Assembly: GCF_018294505.1 (NCBI RefSeq)
Contig: NC_057808.1
Location: 354,876,696-354,940,695, forward strand
Length of the DNA stretch: 64,000 bases
Direction of reading: 5' to 3'
From: Triticum aestivum
Taxonomy: Eukaryota; Streptophyta; Magnoliopsida; Poales; Poaceae
The notes below the pieces were generated by a model. It saw only the letters and a program-made list of their open reading frames with translations, was not told the origin of the DNA and did no database searches. Position numbers and translations under genes: made by a program. Position 1 is the first letter of the stretch. Every line of letters starts with the position of its first letter. Below are positions 46,113-58,599 of the stretch, one piece after another.

Positions 46113-46323
46113 GGTACCACGGGCAATGCTTCAGATTCTTCTGCGCCTCATGAGTGACTCTGTGAATCGACACCTTTTTGACACTTGTTGACAAAAAGGG
46201 GGAGAACGACATCGAATACTAATAGATTTGCTCGTCTTTTGTTGGTTGTTTTTTCTCCCAAGTTTACAACACCTACTCTTCATTTGATTCTTATCATATT
46301 GTAAAACTCTTTCGTGAACTTCT
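46113..46323 (+). other. Remnant of an old SIRE/Maximus-like Copia element, left piece
   Basis: 211 bp between two divergent Angela-like LTRs. The + strand has a short frame with TLVDKKGEN before stops, like the end of SIRE/Maximus polyproteins. It continues at 63344 after Copia E, where a PPT and LTR start follow. The lineage call rests on weak similarity. Confidence 0.5.
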
Positions 46324-47050
46324 TGAAGGAAATATGCCCTAGAGGCAATAATAAAGTTGTTATTTATATTTCCTTATATCATGATAAATGTTTATTATTC
46401 ATGCTAGAATTGTATTAACCGGAAACTTAGTACATGTGTGAATACATAGACAAACAGAGTGTCACTAGTATGCCTCTACTTGACTAGCTCGTTGAATCAA
46501 AGATGGTTAAGTTTCCTAGCCATAGACATGAGTTATCATTTGGTTACCGGGATCACATCATTAGAGAATGATGTGATTGACTTGAGCCATTCCGTTAGCT
46601 TAGCACTTGATCGTTTAGTATGTTGATATTGATTTCTTCATGACTTATACATGTTCCTATGACTATGAGATTATGCAACTCCCGAATACCGGAGGAACAC
46701 TTTGTGTGCTACCAAACGTCACAACGTAACTGGGTGATTATAAAGGTGCTCTACAGGTGTCTCCGATGGTACTTGTTGAGTTGGCATAGATCAAGATTAG
46801 GATTTGTCACTCCGATTGTCGGAAAGGTATCTCTGGGCCCTCTCGGTAATGCACATCACTATAATCCTTGCAAGCAATGTGACTAATGAGTTAGTTGCGG
46901 GATGATGCATTACGAAATGAGTAAAGAGACTTGCCGGTAACGAGATTCAACTAGGTATTGAGATACCGACGATCGAATCTCGGGCAAGTAACATACCGAT
47001 GACAAAGGGAACAACGTATGTTGTTATGCGGTTTGACTAATAAAGATCTT
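46324..47050 (+). repeat. Copia E 5' LTR, first part
   Basis: Starts TGAAGGAAATATGCCC and is cut by Gypsy C at the target ATCTT (47046-47050). It matches 61601-62327 of the 3' LTR. Confidence 0.93.
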
Positions 47051-48608
47051 TGCTACCTCTTGAGCACTGTGTCGGTTTTCCCTTGAAGAGGAAAGGGTGA
47101 TGCAGTAAAGTAGCGTAAGTATTTCCCTCAATTTTTTAGAACCAAGGTATCAATCCAGTAGGATACCATGCACGAGTCCCTCACACCTACACAAACAAAC
47201 AAGAACCTCGCAACCAACGCGATAAAGGGGTTGTCAATCCCTCAACGGTCACTTACGAGAGTGAGATCTGATAGATATGATAAGATAATATTTTTGGTAT
47301 TTTTATAATAAAGATTCAAAGTAAAATAAAAGGCAATGAAAATAACTAAGTGTTGGAAGATTAATATAATGGAAAATAGACCCGGGGGCCATAGGTTTCA
47401 CTAGTGGCTTCTCTCGAGAGCATAAGTATTACGGTGGGTGAACAAATTACTGTTGAGCAATTGATAGAATTGAGCATAGTTATGAGAATATCTAGGTATG
47501 ATCATGTATATAGGCATCACGTCCGAGACAAGTAGACCGACTCCTGCCTGCATCTACTACTATTACTCCACACATCGACCGCTATCCAGCATGCATCTAG
47601 AGTATTAAGTTCATAAGAACGGAGTAACGCTTTAAGCAAGATGACATGATGTAGAGGGATAAACTCATGCAATATGATATAAACCCCATCTTGTTATCCT
47701 CGATGGCAACAATACAATACGTGCCTTGCTGCCCCTACTGTCACTGGGAAAGGACACCGCAAGATTGAACCCAAAGCTAAGCACTTCTCCCATTGCAAGA
47801 AAGATCAATCTAGTAGGCCAAACCAAACTGATAATTCGAAGAGACTTGCAAAGATAACCAATCATACATAAAAGAATTCAGAGAAGATTCAAATATTGTT
47901 CATAGATAAACTTGATCATAAACCCACAATTCATCGGTCTCAACAAACACACCGCAAAAGAAGATTACATCGAATAGATCTCCAAGAAGATCGAGGAGAA
48001 CATGGTATTGAGATCCAAAGAGAGAGAAGAAGCCATCTAGCTAATAACTATGGACCCGAAGGTCTGAAGTAAACTACTCACACATCATCGGAGAGGCTAT
48101 GGTGTTGATGTAGAAGCCCTCCATGATCAATGCCCCCTCCGGCAGGACGCCGGAAACGGCCCCAAGATGGGATCTCACAGGTACAGAAGGTTGCGGCGGT
48201 GGAATTAGGTTTTCGTGGATGCTTCTGTTGGTTTGGGGGTACGTAGGTATATATAGGAGGAAGAAATACGTCGGTGGAGCAATGTGGGCCCCACGAGGGT
48301 GGAGGGCGCACCCCCTACCTCGTGCTCTCCTGGTTGCTTTCTTGACGTAGGGTCCAAGTCCTCTAGATCAGGTTCGTTCTGAAAATCACGTTCCCGAAGG
48401 TTTCATTCCGTTTGGACTCCGTTTGATATTCTTTTTCTGCGAAACTCTGAAATAGGCAAAAAAAACATCAATTTGGGCTGGGCCTCCGGTTAATAGGTTA
48501 GTCCCAAAAATGATATAAATGTGTATAACAAAGCCCATTAAACATCCAAAACAGAATATAATATAGCATGAAGCAATCAAAAATTATAGATACGTTGGAG
48601 ACGTATCA
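47051..48608 (-). repeat. Gypsy C 3' LTR (left copy)
   Basis: Matches 53729-55283 over its full length with few changes. The minus-strand start TGATACGTCTCCAACGTATC is at 48608. Confidence 0.95.
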
Positions 48609-48623
48609 AGCATCCCCAAGCTT
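48609..48623 (-). other. Polypurine tract of Gypsy C
   Basis: AAGCTTGGGGATGCT on the minus strand, directly before the 3' LTR. Confidence 0.75.
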
Positions 48624-51413
48624 AATTCCTGCTCGTCCTCGAGTAGGTAAATGATAAAAACAGAATTTTTGATGCGGAATGCTACTTGGCATAATTTTCA
48701 ATGTGATTCTCTTATTTGTGGTATGAATGTTCAGATCCGAAAGATTCAAGACAAAAGTTTAACATTGACATAAAAATAATAATACTTCAAGCATACTAAC
48801 TAAGCAATTATGTCTTCTCAAAATAACATGGCCAAAGAAAGTTATCCCTACAAAATCATATAGTCTGGCTATGCTCTGCCTTCACCACACAAAATTTTTA
48901 AATCATGCACAACCCCGATGACAAGCCAAGCAATTGTTTCATACTTTTGGTGTTCTCAAACTTTTTCAATCTTCACGCAATACATGAGCGTGAGCCATGG
49001 ACATAGCACTATATGTGGAATAGAATGGTGGTTGTGGAGAAGACAAAAAGGGAGAAGATAGTCTCACATCAACTAGGCGTATCAACGGGCTATGGAGATG
49101 CCATCAATAGATATCAATGTGAGTGAGTAGGGATTGCCATGCAACGGATGCACTAGAGCTATAAGTATATGAAAGCTCAACAAAAGAAACTAAGTGGGTG
49201 TGCATCCAACTCGCTTGCTCACGAAGACCTAGGGCATTTTGAGGAAGCCCATCATTGGAATATACAAGCCAAGTTCTATAATGAAAAAAATTCCCACTAG
49301 TATATGAAAGTGATATCATAGGAGACTCTCTATCATGAAGATCATGGTGCTACTTTGAAGCACAAGTGTGGTAAAAGGATAGTAACATTGTCCCTTCTCT
49401 CTTTTTCTCTCATTTTTTTATTTGGGCCTTTTCTCTTTTTTTATGGCCTCTTTTTTCTTTTTTTTTAGTCCGGAGTCTCATCCCGACTTATGGGGGAATC
49501 ATAGTCTCCATCATCCTTTCCTCACTTGGGACAATGCTCTAAAAATGATGATCATCACACTTTTATTTACTTACAACTCAACAATTACAACTCAATACTT
49601 AGAACAAAATATGACTCTATGTGAATGCCTCCGGCGGTGTACCGGGATATGCAATGAATCAAGAGTGACATGTATGAAAGAATTATGAACGGTGGCTTTG
49701 CCACAAATACGATGTCAACTACATGATCATGCAAGCAATATGACAATGATGGAGCGTGTCATAGTAAACGGAACGGTGGTAAGTTGCATGGCAATATATC
49801 TCGGAATGGCTATGGAAATGCCATGATAGGTAGGTATGGTGGCTGTTTTGAGGAAGGTATATGGTGGGTGTATGATACCGGCGAAAAGTGCGCGGTATTA
49901 GAGAGGCTAGCAATGGTGGAAGGAAGAGAGTGCGTATAATCCATGGACTCAACATTAGTCATAAAGAACTCATATACTTATTGCAAAAATCCACAAGTTA
50001 TCAAAGCAAAGTATTACGTGCATGCTCTTAGGGGGATAGATTGGTAGGAAAAGACCATCGCTCGTCCCCGACCGCCACTCATAAGGAAGACAATCAATAA
50101 ATAAATCATGCTCCGACTTCATCACATAACGGTTCACCATACGTGCATGCTACGGGAATCACAACCTTTAACACAAGTATTTCTCAAATTCAAAACTACT
50201 CAACTAGCATGACTCTAATATCACCATCTTCATATCTCAAAACAATTATCAAGCATCAAACTTCTCATAGTATTCAACACACTCATAAGAATTTTGTTTA
50301 ATTGGATGCCTATTATAATTAAAGAAAATTACCACGCTGTTTTGTAGGACTCTCAAAATAATATAAGTGAAGCATGAGAGAACAATAGTTTCTATAAAAC
50401 AAATCCACCACCGTGCTCTAAAAGATATAAGTGAAGCACTAGAGCAAAAACTATATAGCTCAAAAAATATAAGTGAAGCACATAGAGTATTCTAATAAAT
50501 TCCGAATCATGTGTGTCTCTCTCAAAAGGTGTGTACAGAAAGGATGATTGTGGCAAACTAACAAATAAATACTCAAATAATACAAGACGCTCCAAGCAAA
50601 ACACATATCATGTGGTGAATAAAAATATAGCTCCAAGTAAAGTTACCGATGTAAGTAGACGAAAGAGGGGATGCCTTCCGGGGCATCCCCGAGCTTTGGC
50701 TTTTTGGTGTCCTTAGATTATCTTGGGGTTCCATGGGAATCCCCAAGCTTAGGCTCTTGCCACTCCTTGTTCCATAATACATCAAATCTTTTACCCAAAA
50801 CTTGAAAACTTCACAACACAAAACTCACAGAAAATCTCGTGAGCTCCGTTAGCGAAAGAAAACAAAACACCACTTCAAGGTACTGTAATTAACTCATTCT
50901 TTATTTATATTGGTGTTGAAACTAGTTTATTCCAACTTCTCTATGGTTTATAAACTATTTTACTAGCCATAGATTCATCAAAATAAGCAAACAACACACA
51001 AAAACAGAATCTGTCAAAAACAGAACAGTCTGTAGTAATCTGTAACTAACGCAAACTTCTGGAACTCAAAAAATTCAGCCAAAATAGGAAGACCTAGACA
51101 ATTTGTTTATTGACCAGTAGAAATTGGAATCAGTATTTTATCACGTTCTGGTGATTTTTAACAATTGTTTTCGTGAACAGAAAGTTTCTGGAATTTTCAG
51201 CAAGATCAAATAACTATCATCCAAGAAGATCCTATAGGTTTAATTTGGCACAAACACTAATTAAAACATAAAAACAAATCTAACCAGAGGCTAGAACAAA
51301 TATTTATTCCTAAACATAAGCAAAAAGCAAAAAAACTAAAAATAAAATTGGGTTGCCTCCCAACAAGCGCCATCGAATAACGCCCCTAGCTAGGCATAAA
51401 AGTAAGGATAGAT
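48624..51413 (-). other. AT-rich noncoding interior of Gypsy C
   Basis: 2.8 kb downstream of the protease stop where pol is expected. No RT, RNase H or integrase motif occurs in any frame. Short ORFs overlap on both strands. A near-palindromic GGGATGCCTTCCGGGGCATCCC lies around 50667-50688. Confidence 0.7.
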
Positions 51414-53494
51414 CTAGGTATTGCCATCTTTGGTAGGCAATCCATACGTGGCTCTCATAATAGATTCATATGGTAATTTAATTTTCTTTCTAGGGAAGTG
51501 TTCCATGCCTTTCCTTAACGGAAATTGGAATCTAATATTCCCTTCCTTCATATCAATAATTGCACCAATCGTTCTAAGGAAAGGTCTACCAAGAATAATA
51601 GGACATGAAGGATTGCAATCTATATCAAGAACAATAAAATCTACGGGCACATAGTTCCTATTTGCAACAATAAGAACATCATTAATTCTTCCCATAGGTT
51701 TCTTAATAGTGGAATCCGCAAGGTGCAAGTTTAAAGAGCAATCATCAAAATCACGGAAACCTAGCAAATCACATAAAGTTTTTGGAATCGTGGAAACACT
51801 AGCACCCAAATCACACAAAGCATAGCATTCATGATCTTTAATTTTAATTTTAATAGTAGGTTCCCACTCATCATAAAGTTTTCTAGGGATAGAAACTTCC
51901 AACTCAAGTTTTTCTTCATAAGATTGCATCAAAGCATCAACGATATGTTTAGTAAAAGCTTTATTTTGGCTATAAGCATGAGGAGAATTTAGCACGGATT
52001 GCAACAAGGAAATACAATCTATCAAAGAGCAATTATCATAATTAAATTCCTTGAAATCCAAAATAGTGGGTTCATTAATATCTAGAGTTTTGATCTTTTC
52101 AATCCCACTTTTACCAATTTTTGCATCAAGATCTAAAAACTCCGAATTTTTGGAACGCCTTCTAGGTAAAGGTGGCTCATATTCAGTCCCATCATTATCA
52201 AGATTCATATTGCAAAACAAATATTTAATAGGGTACACATCAATAACTTTTAGATCTTCATCTTTATTTTCATAGAAACTAGAAAAACACGCTTTCACAA
52301 AGCAATCTTTCTTAGCACGCATCCTAGCGGTTCTTTCTTTGCACTCATCAATGGAAATTCTCATGGCTTTGAGAGACTCATTGATATCATGCTTAGTTGG
52401 AATAGATCTAATTTTCAAAGAATCAACATCAAGAGAAATTCTATCAACGTTCCTAGCCAATTCATCAACTTTAAGCAATTTTTCTTCAAGCAAAGCATTG
52501 AAATTCTTTTGCGAATTCATAAATTCTTTAACACTAGTCTCAAATTTAGAGGGCATCTTATTAAAATTTCCATAAGAGTTGTTGCAGGAATTACCATAAT
52601 TATTAGAGGAATTACTAGGATACGGCCTAGGATTAAAGTTTCCTCTATACGCGTTGTTACCAAAATTATTCCTACCAACAAAATTCACATCCATAGATTC
52701 ATTATTATTCTCAATCAAAGTAGACAAAGGCATATCATTAGGATCAGAAGAAACACTTTTAGTAGCAAATAATTTCATAAGTTCATCCATCTTTCCACTC
52801 AAAACATTAATTTCTTCTATCGCATGCACTTTTTTATTAGTAGATCTTTCGGTGTGCCATTGAGAATAATTAACCATAATATTATCTAGGAGTTTAGTAG
52901 CTTCTCCTAAAGTGATTTCCATAAAAGTGCCTCCCGCGGCCGAATCTAAAAGATTTCTAGAAGCAAAATTCAATCCGGCATAAAATTTTGTATAATCATC
53001 CACAAATTCAAACCATGTGTAGGGCAATTACGTATCATTAATTTCATCCTCTCCCAAGCTTGTGCAACATGTTCATGATCAAGTTGCTTAAAATTCATAA
53101 TATCGTTTCTAAGAGAGATGATTTTAGCGGGAGGAAAATACTTAGAGATAAAAGCATCTTTGCACTTATTCCAAGAATCAATACTATTTTTAGGCAAAGA
53201 CGAAAACCACGCTTTAGCACGATCTCTAAGAGAAAAAGGAAATAGCTTCAATTTAACAATATCATTGTCCACATCTTTCTTCTTTTGCATATCACACAAA
53301 TCAACGAAGCTATTTAGATGGGTAGCGGCATCTTCACTAGGAAGGCCGGCGAATTGATCTTTCATGACAAGATTCAACAAAGCAGCATTAATTTCACAAG
53401 ACTCAGTATTGGTAAGGGGAGCAATCGGAGTGCTAAGAAAATCATTGTTGTTGGTATTGGTAAAGTCACACAATTTAGTATTATCTTGAGCCAT
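51414..53494 (-). pseudogene. Gypsy C gag-protease, one frameshift
   Basis: Likely start MAQDNTKLCDFTN at 53494. The gag domain follows (RDRAKAWFSSLPKNSIDSWN, AQAWERMKLMIRNCPTHGL). A frameshift near 53000 moves to the second frame, which runs to 51414. That part has an Asn-rich linker, a Lys-rich segment and, near its end, a retropepsin motif CYALCDLGASVSTIPKTL (D-L-G) with PSCPIILGRPFLRTIGAIID. The stop follows about 65 residues later. No RT is attached. An upstream in-frame extension to 53617 is hydrophobic and probably leader. Confidence 0.88.
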
Positions 53495-53699
53495 CGTGAC
53501 AAGCAAGCAATCCAACACACGAGCAAACAAGAAGCAAGCGAAAAAAAGAGGCGAACGGAAAAGAGAGGGCGAATAAAACGGCAAGGGTGAAGTGGGGGAG
53601 AGGAAAACGAGAGGCAAATGGCAAATAATGTAATGCGAGGGAGAAGAGTTTGTGATAGGTACTTGGTATGTCTTGACTTGACTTGACTTGGCGTAGATC

Positions 53700-53717
53700 T
53701 CCCCGGCAACGGCGCCA
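53700..53717 (-). other. Primer binding site of Gypsy C
   Basis: TGGCGCCGTTGCCGGGGA on the minus strand, identical to that of Gypsy B. Confidence 0.85.
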
Positions 53718-53728
53718 GAAATCCTTCT

Positions 53729-55283
53729 TGCTACCTCTTGAGCACTGCGTTGGTTTTCCCTTGAAGAGGAAAGGGTGATGCAGTAAAGTAGCGTAAGTAT
53801 TTCCCTAAGTTTTTGAGAACCAAGGTATCAATCCAGTAGGAGACCACGCACGAGTCCCTCGCACCTACACAAACAAACAAGAACCTCGCAACCAACGTGA
53901 TAAAGGGGTTGTCAATCCCTCAACTGTCACTTACGAGACTGAGATCTGATAGATATGATAAGATAATATTTTTGGTATTTTTATAATAAAGATGCAAAGT
54001 AAAATAAAAGGCAATAAAATAACTAAGTGTTGGAAGATTAATATGATGGAAAATAGACCCGGGGCCATAGGTTTCACTAGTGGCTTCTCTCGAGAGCATA
54101 AGTATTACGGTGGGTGAACAAATTACTGTTGAGCAATTGATAGAATTGAGCATAGTTATGAGAATATCTAGGTATGATCATGTATATAGGCATCACGTCC
54201 GAGACAAGTAGACCGACTCCTGCCTGCATCTACTACTATTACTCCACACATCGACCGATATCCAGCATGCATCTAGAGTATTAAGTTCATAAGAACAGAG
54301 TAACGCTTTAAGTAAGATGACATGATGTAGAGGGATAAACTCATGCAATATGATATAAACCCCATCTTGTTATCCTCGATGGCAACAATACAATACGTGC
54401 CTTGCTGCCCCTACTGTCACTGGGAAAGGACACCGCAAGATTGAACCCAAAGCTAAGCACTTCTCCCATTGCAAGAAAGATCAATCTAGTAGGCCAAACC
54501 AAACTGATAATTCAAAGAAACTTGCAAAGATAACCAATCATACATAAAAGAATTCAGAGAAGATTCAAATATTGTTCATAGATAAACTTGATCATAAACC
54601 CACAATTCATCGGTCTCAACAAACACACCGCAAAAGAAGATTACATCGAATAGATCTCCACGAGATCGAGGAGAACATTGTATTGAGATCCAAAGAGAGA
54701 GAAGAAGCCATCTAGCTAATAACTATGGACCCGAAGGTCTGAGGTAAACTACTCACACATCATCGGAGAGGCTATGGTGTTGATGTAGAAGCCCTCCGTG
54801 ATCAATGCCCCCTCCGGCAGGACGCCGGAAAAGGCCCCAAGATGGGATCTCACGGGTACAGAAGGTTGCGGCGGTGGAATTAGGTTTTCGTGGATGCTTC
54901 TGTTGGTTTGGGGGTACGTAGGTATATATAGGAGGAAGAAGTACGTCGATGGAGCAACATGGGCCCCACGAGGGTGGAGGGCGCGCCCCCTGCCTCGTGA
55001 TCTCCTGGTTGCTTTCTTGACGTAGGGTCCAAGTCCTCTGGATCACGTTCGTTTCGAAAATCACGTTCCCGAAGGTTTCATTCCGTTTGCACTCCGTTTG
55101 ATATTCTTTTTCTGCGAATCACTGAAATAGGCAAAAAGAACAGCAATTTGGGTTGGGCCTCCGGTTAATAGGTTAGTCCCAAAAATGATATAAAAGTGTA
55201 TAATAAAGCCCATTAAACATCCAAGACAGAATATAATATAGCATGAAGCAATCAAAAATTATAGATACGTTGGAGACGTATCA
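53729..55283 (-). repeat. Gypsy C 5' LTR (right copy)
   Basis: Pairs with 47051-48608. Followed by the TSD ATCTT and the continuation of Copia E's LTR. Confidence 0.95.
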
Positions 55284-55288
55284 ATCTT

Positions 55289-56323
55289 CGTAGAATATCT
55301 AGGAACCAATATGAGCATCCAGGTTCCGCTATTGGTTATTGACCGGAGATGTGTCTCGGTCATGTCTACGTAGTTCTCGAACCCGTAGGGTCCGCACGCT
55401 TAAAGTTCTGTGACGATCGGTATTATGAGTTTTTGTGTTTTGATGTACCGAAGGTAGTTCGGAGTCCCGGATATGATCACGAACATGACGAGGAGTCTCG
55501 GAATGGTCGAGACGTAAAGATCGATATATTGGACGACTATGTTCGGACAACGGAAGTGTTTCGGGAGGTTTCGGGCATATACCGGAGTACCGGAGGGGTT
55601 ACCGAAACCCCTCGGGGAAGCTATTGGGCCTATGGGCCTTAGTGGAGAAGAGAGAGGGCAGCCAGGAGGTGGCGCGCGGCCCCCTTGCCCCATTCCGAAT
55701 TGGACAAGGGGAAGGGGCGGCGGCCCCCCTCTCCTTCCTTCTCTCCACCTCCTCCTTCCCCCTTCTCCTTCTTGGAATAGGAAAGGGGGGGGCGCAAACC
55801 TACTTGGAGTAGGATTGCCCCCCCTTGGGCGCACCTCACCCTTGGCCGGCCCTCTCCTCCTCCCCCTCCTTTATATACGGGGGCAGGGGGCACCCCATAG
55901 ACACAACAATTGATCATTGATCTCTTAGCCGTGTGCGGTGCCCCCCTCCACCATATTCCACCTCGGTAATATCATAGCGGTGCTTAGGCGAAGCCCTGCG
56001 TCGGTAGCATCATCAACACCGTCATCACGCCGTCGTGCTGACGGAACTCTCCCGCAAAGCTCTACTGGATCGGAGTTCATGGGACATCATCGAGCTGAAC
56101 GTGTGCTGAACTCGGAGGTGTCGTACGTTCGGTACTTGGATCGGTCGGATCATGAAGATGTACGACTACATCAACCGCATTGTCATAACGCTTCCGCTTT
56201 TGTTCTACGAGGGTACGTGGACACACATTCTCCCCTCTCGTTGCTATGCATCACCATGATCTTGCGTGTGCATAGGATTTTTTTTTTAAATTACTACGTT
56301 CCCCAACACTACGTTCCCCAACA
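55289..56323 (+). repeat. Copia E 5' LTR, second part, with duplicated end
   Basis: Continues the LTR from 47050. The first LTR end is at 56308 (CCCCAACA); the 15-bp CTACGTTCCCCAACA is then repeated at 56309-56323 before the PBS. TATA at 55870-55877; hairpin at about 55794-55819. Confidence 0.92.
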
Positions 56324-56324
56324 G

Positions 56325-56337
56325 TGGCATGCGAGTC
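56325..56337 (+). other. Primer binding site of Copia E
   Basis: TGGCATGCGAGTC, a changed form of the Copia A PBS, displaced by 15 bp because of the duplicated LTR end. Confidence 0.65.
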
Positions 56338-57585
56338 AGGTTTATGCGTAGATGTTATATGCACGAGTAGAACACAAGTGAGTTGTGGGCGATACAAGTC
56401 ATACTGCTTACCAGCATGTCATACTTTGGTTCGACGGTATTGTTGGATGAAGCGGCCCGGACCGACATTACGCGTACGCTTACGCGAGACTGGTTCTACC
56501 GACGTGCTTTGCACACAGGTGGCTGGCGGGTGTCAGTTTCTCCAACTTTAGTTGAACCGAGTGTGGCTACGCCCGGTACTTAAGAAGGTTAAAACAGCAC
56601 TAACTTGACGAACTATCGTTGTGGTTTTGATGCGTAGGTAAGAACGGTTCTTGCTCAGCCCGTAGCAGCCACGTAAAACTTGCAACAACAAAGTAGAGGA
56701 CGTCTAACTTGTTTTTGCAGGGCATGTTGTGATGTGATATGGTCAAGACATGATGCTATATTTTATTGTATGAGATGATCATGTTTTGTAACGGAGTTAT
56801 CGGCAACTAGCAGGAGCCATATGGTTGTCGCTTTATTGTATGCAATGCAATTGCCCTGTAATTGCTTTACTTTATCACTAAGCGGTAGCGATAGTCGTAG
56901 AAGCAATAGTTGGCGAGACGACAACGATGCTACGATGGAGATCAAGGTGTCGCACCGGTGACGATGGTGATCATGACGGTGCTTTGGAGATGGAGATCAA
57001 AGGCACAAGATGATGATGGCCATACTATATCACTTATATTGATTGCATGTGATGTTTATCCTTTATGCATCTTATTCTGCTTTGTTTGACGTTAGCATTA
57101 TAAGATGATCTCTTACTAAATTTCAAGATAAAAGTGTTCTCCCTGAGTATGCACTGTTGCCAAAGTTCGTCGTGCCGAGACACCACGTGATGATCGGGTG
57201 TGATAAGCTCAACGTTCATTACAACGGGTGCAAGCCAGTTTTGCACACGCAGAATACTCGGGTTAAACTTGACGAGCCTAGCATATGCAGATTGGCCTCG
57301 AACACTGAGACCGAAAGGTCGAGCGTGAATCATATAGTAGATATGATCAACATAGTGATGTTCACCATTGAAAACTACTCCATGTCACATGATGATCGGA
57401 CATGGTTTAGTTGATATGGATCACGTGATCACTTAGATGATTAGAGGGATGTCTATCTAAGTGGGAGTTCTTAAGTAATATGATTAATTGAACTTTAATT
57501 TATCATGAACTTAGTCTTGGTAGTATTAGCATATCTATGTTGTAGATCAGTAGCTCGCGTTTAGCTCCCCTATTTTATTTTTGAT
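56338..57585 (+). other. Copia E 5' untranslated leader
   Basis: About 1.25 kb colinear with the Copia A leader. No supported gene. Confidence 0.7.
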
Positions 57586-58594
57586 ATGTTCCTAGAGAAA
57601 ACTAAGTTGAAAGATGTTAGTAGCAATGATGCGGATTGGATCCGTGATCTGAGGATTATCCTCATTGCTGCACAGAAGAATTATGTTCTTGATGCACCGC
57701 TAGGTGACAGACCGATTGCAGGAGCAAATGCAGACGTTATGAACGTTTGGCAAGCTCGGTATGATGACTACTTGATAGTTTAGTGCACCATGCTTTACGG
57801 CTTAGAATCGGGGCTTCAAAGACGTTTTGAAATGCCACGGAGCATATGAGATGTTCCAAGAGTTGAAATTAGTATTTCAGACTCATGCCCATGTCGAAAG
57901 GTATGAGACCTTTGAAAAGTACTTTGCCTACAAGATGGAGGAGAATAGCTCAGCTAGTGAGCATGTGCTCAGAATGTCTAAGTACTACAATCACTTGAAT
58001 CAAGTGGGAGTTAATCTTCCAGATAAGATAGTGATTGAACAGAGTTCTCTAGTCACTATCACCAAGTTACTAGAACTTCGTGATGAACTATAATATGCAA
58101 GGGATAACGAAAACGATTCCCAAGCTCTTCGTGATGCTGAAATCGACGAAGGTAGAAATCAAGAAAAGCATCAAGTGTTGATGGTTGACAAGACCACTAG
58201 TTTCAAGAAAAGGGCAAAGGGAAGAAGGGGAACTTCAAAGAAAAATGGCAAGAAAGTTGCTGCTCAAGTGAAGAAACCCAAGTCTGGACCTAAGCCTGAG
58301 ACTGAGTGCTTCTACTGCAAAGGGACTGTTCACTGGAAGCGGAACTGCCCCAAGTATTTGGCGGATAAGAAGGATGGCAAAGTGAACAAAGGTATATTTA
58401 ATATACATGTTATTGATGTGTACTTTACTAGTGTTTATAGCAACCCCTCAGTATTTGATACTAGTTCAGTTGCTAAGATTAGTAACTCGAAACGGGAGTT
58501 GCAGAATGAACAGAGACTAGTTAAGGGTGAAGTGACGATGTGTGTTGGAAGTGGTTCCAAGATTGATATGATCATCATCGCACACTCTCTATAA
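57586..58594 (+). pseudogene. Copia E gag and start of protease, broken
   Basis: 57586-57783 gives the gag N-terminus (WIRDLRIILIAAQKNYVLDA), 57827-58093 the capsid middle (YEMFQELKLVFQTHAHVERY), and 58175-58594 the basic region and CCHC knuckle CFYCKGTVHWKRNC. The protease motif reads VFDTSSVA, so the catalytic D-T-G has become D-T-S. Frame changes near 57784 and 58100-58170 break the gene. Confidence 0.88.
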
Positions 58595-58599
58595 TTTCG

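Larger units (their letters stand above)
47051..55283 (-). mobile_element. Gypsy C: Athila-type element with gag and protease only (Sabrina/WHAM-like)
   Basis: 8,233 bp with LTRs 47051-48608 (1,558 bp) and 53729-55283 (1,555 bp), perfect TSD ATCTT (47046-47050 and 55284-55288). On the minus strand it starts TGATACGTCTC and ends GAGGTAGCA. PBS TGGCGCCGTTGCCGGGGA is at 53717-53700 and the PPT at 48609-48623. Gag and protease are present (51414-53494); the rest of the interior is AT-rich without RT, RNase H or integrase. It would need pol in trans. Family name is from memory of LTR features. Confidence 0.92.
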
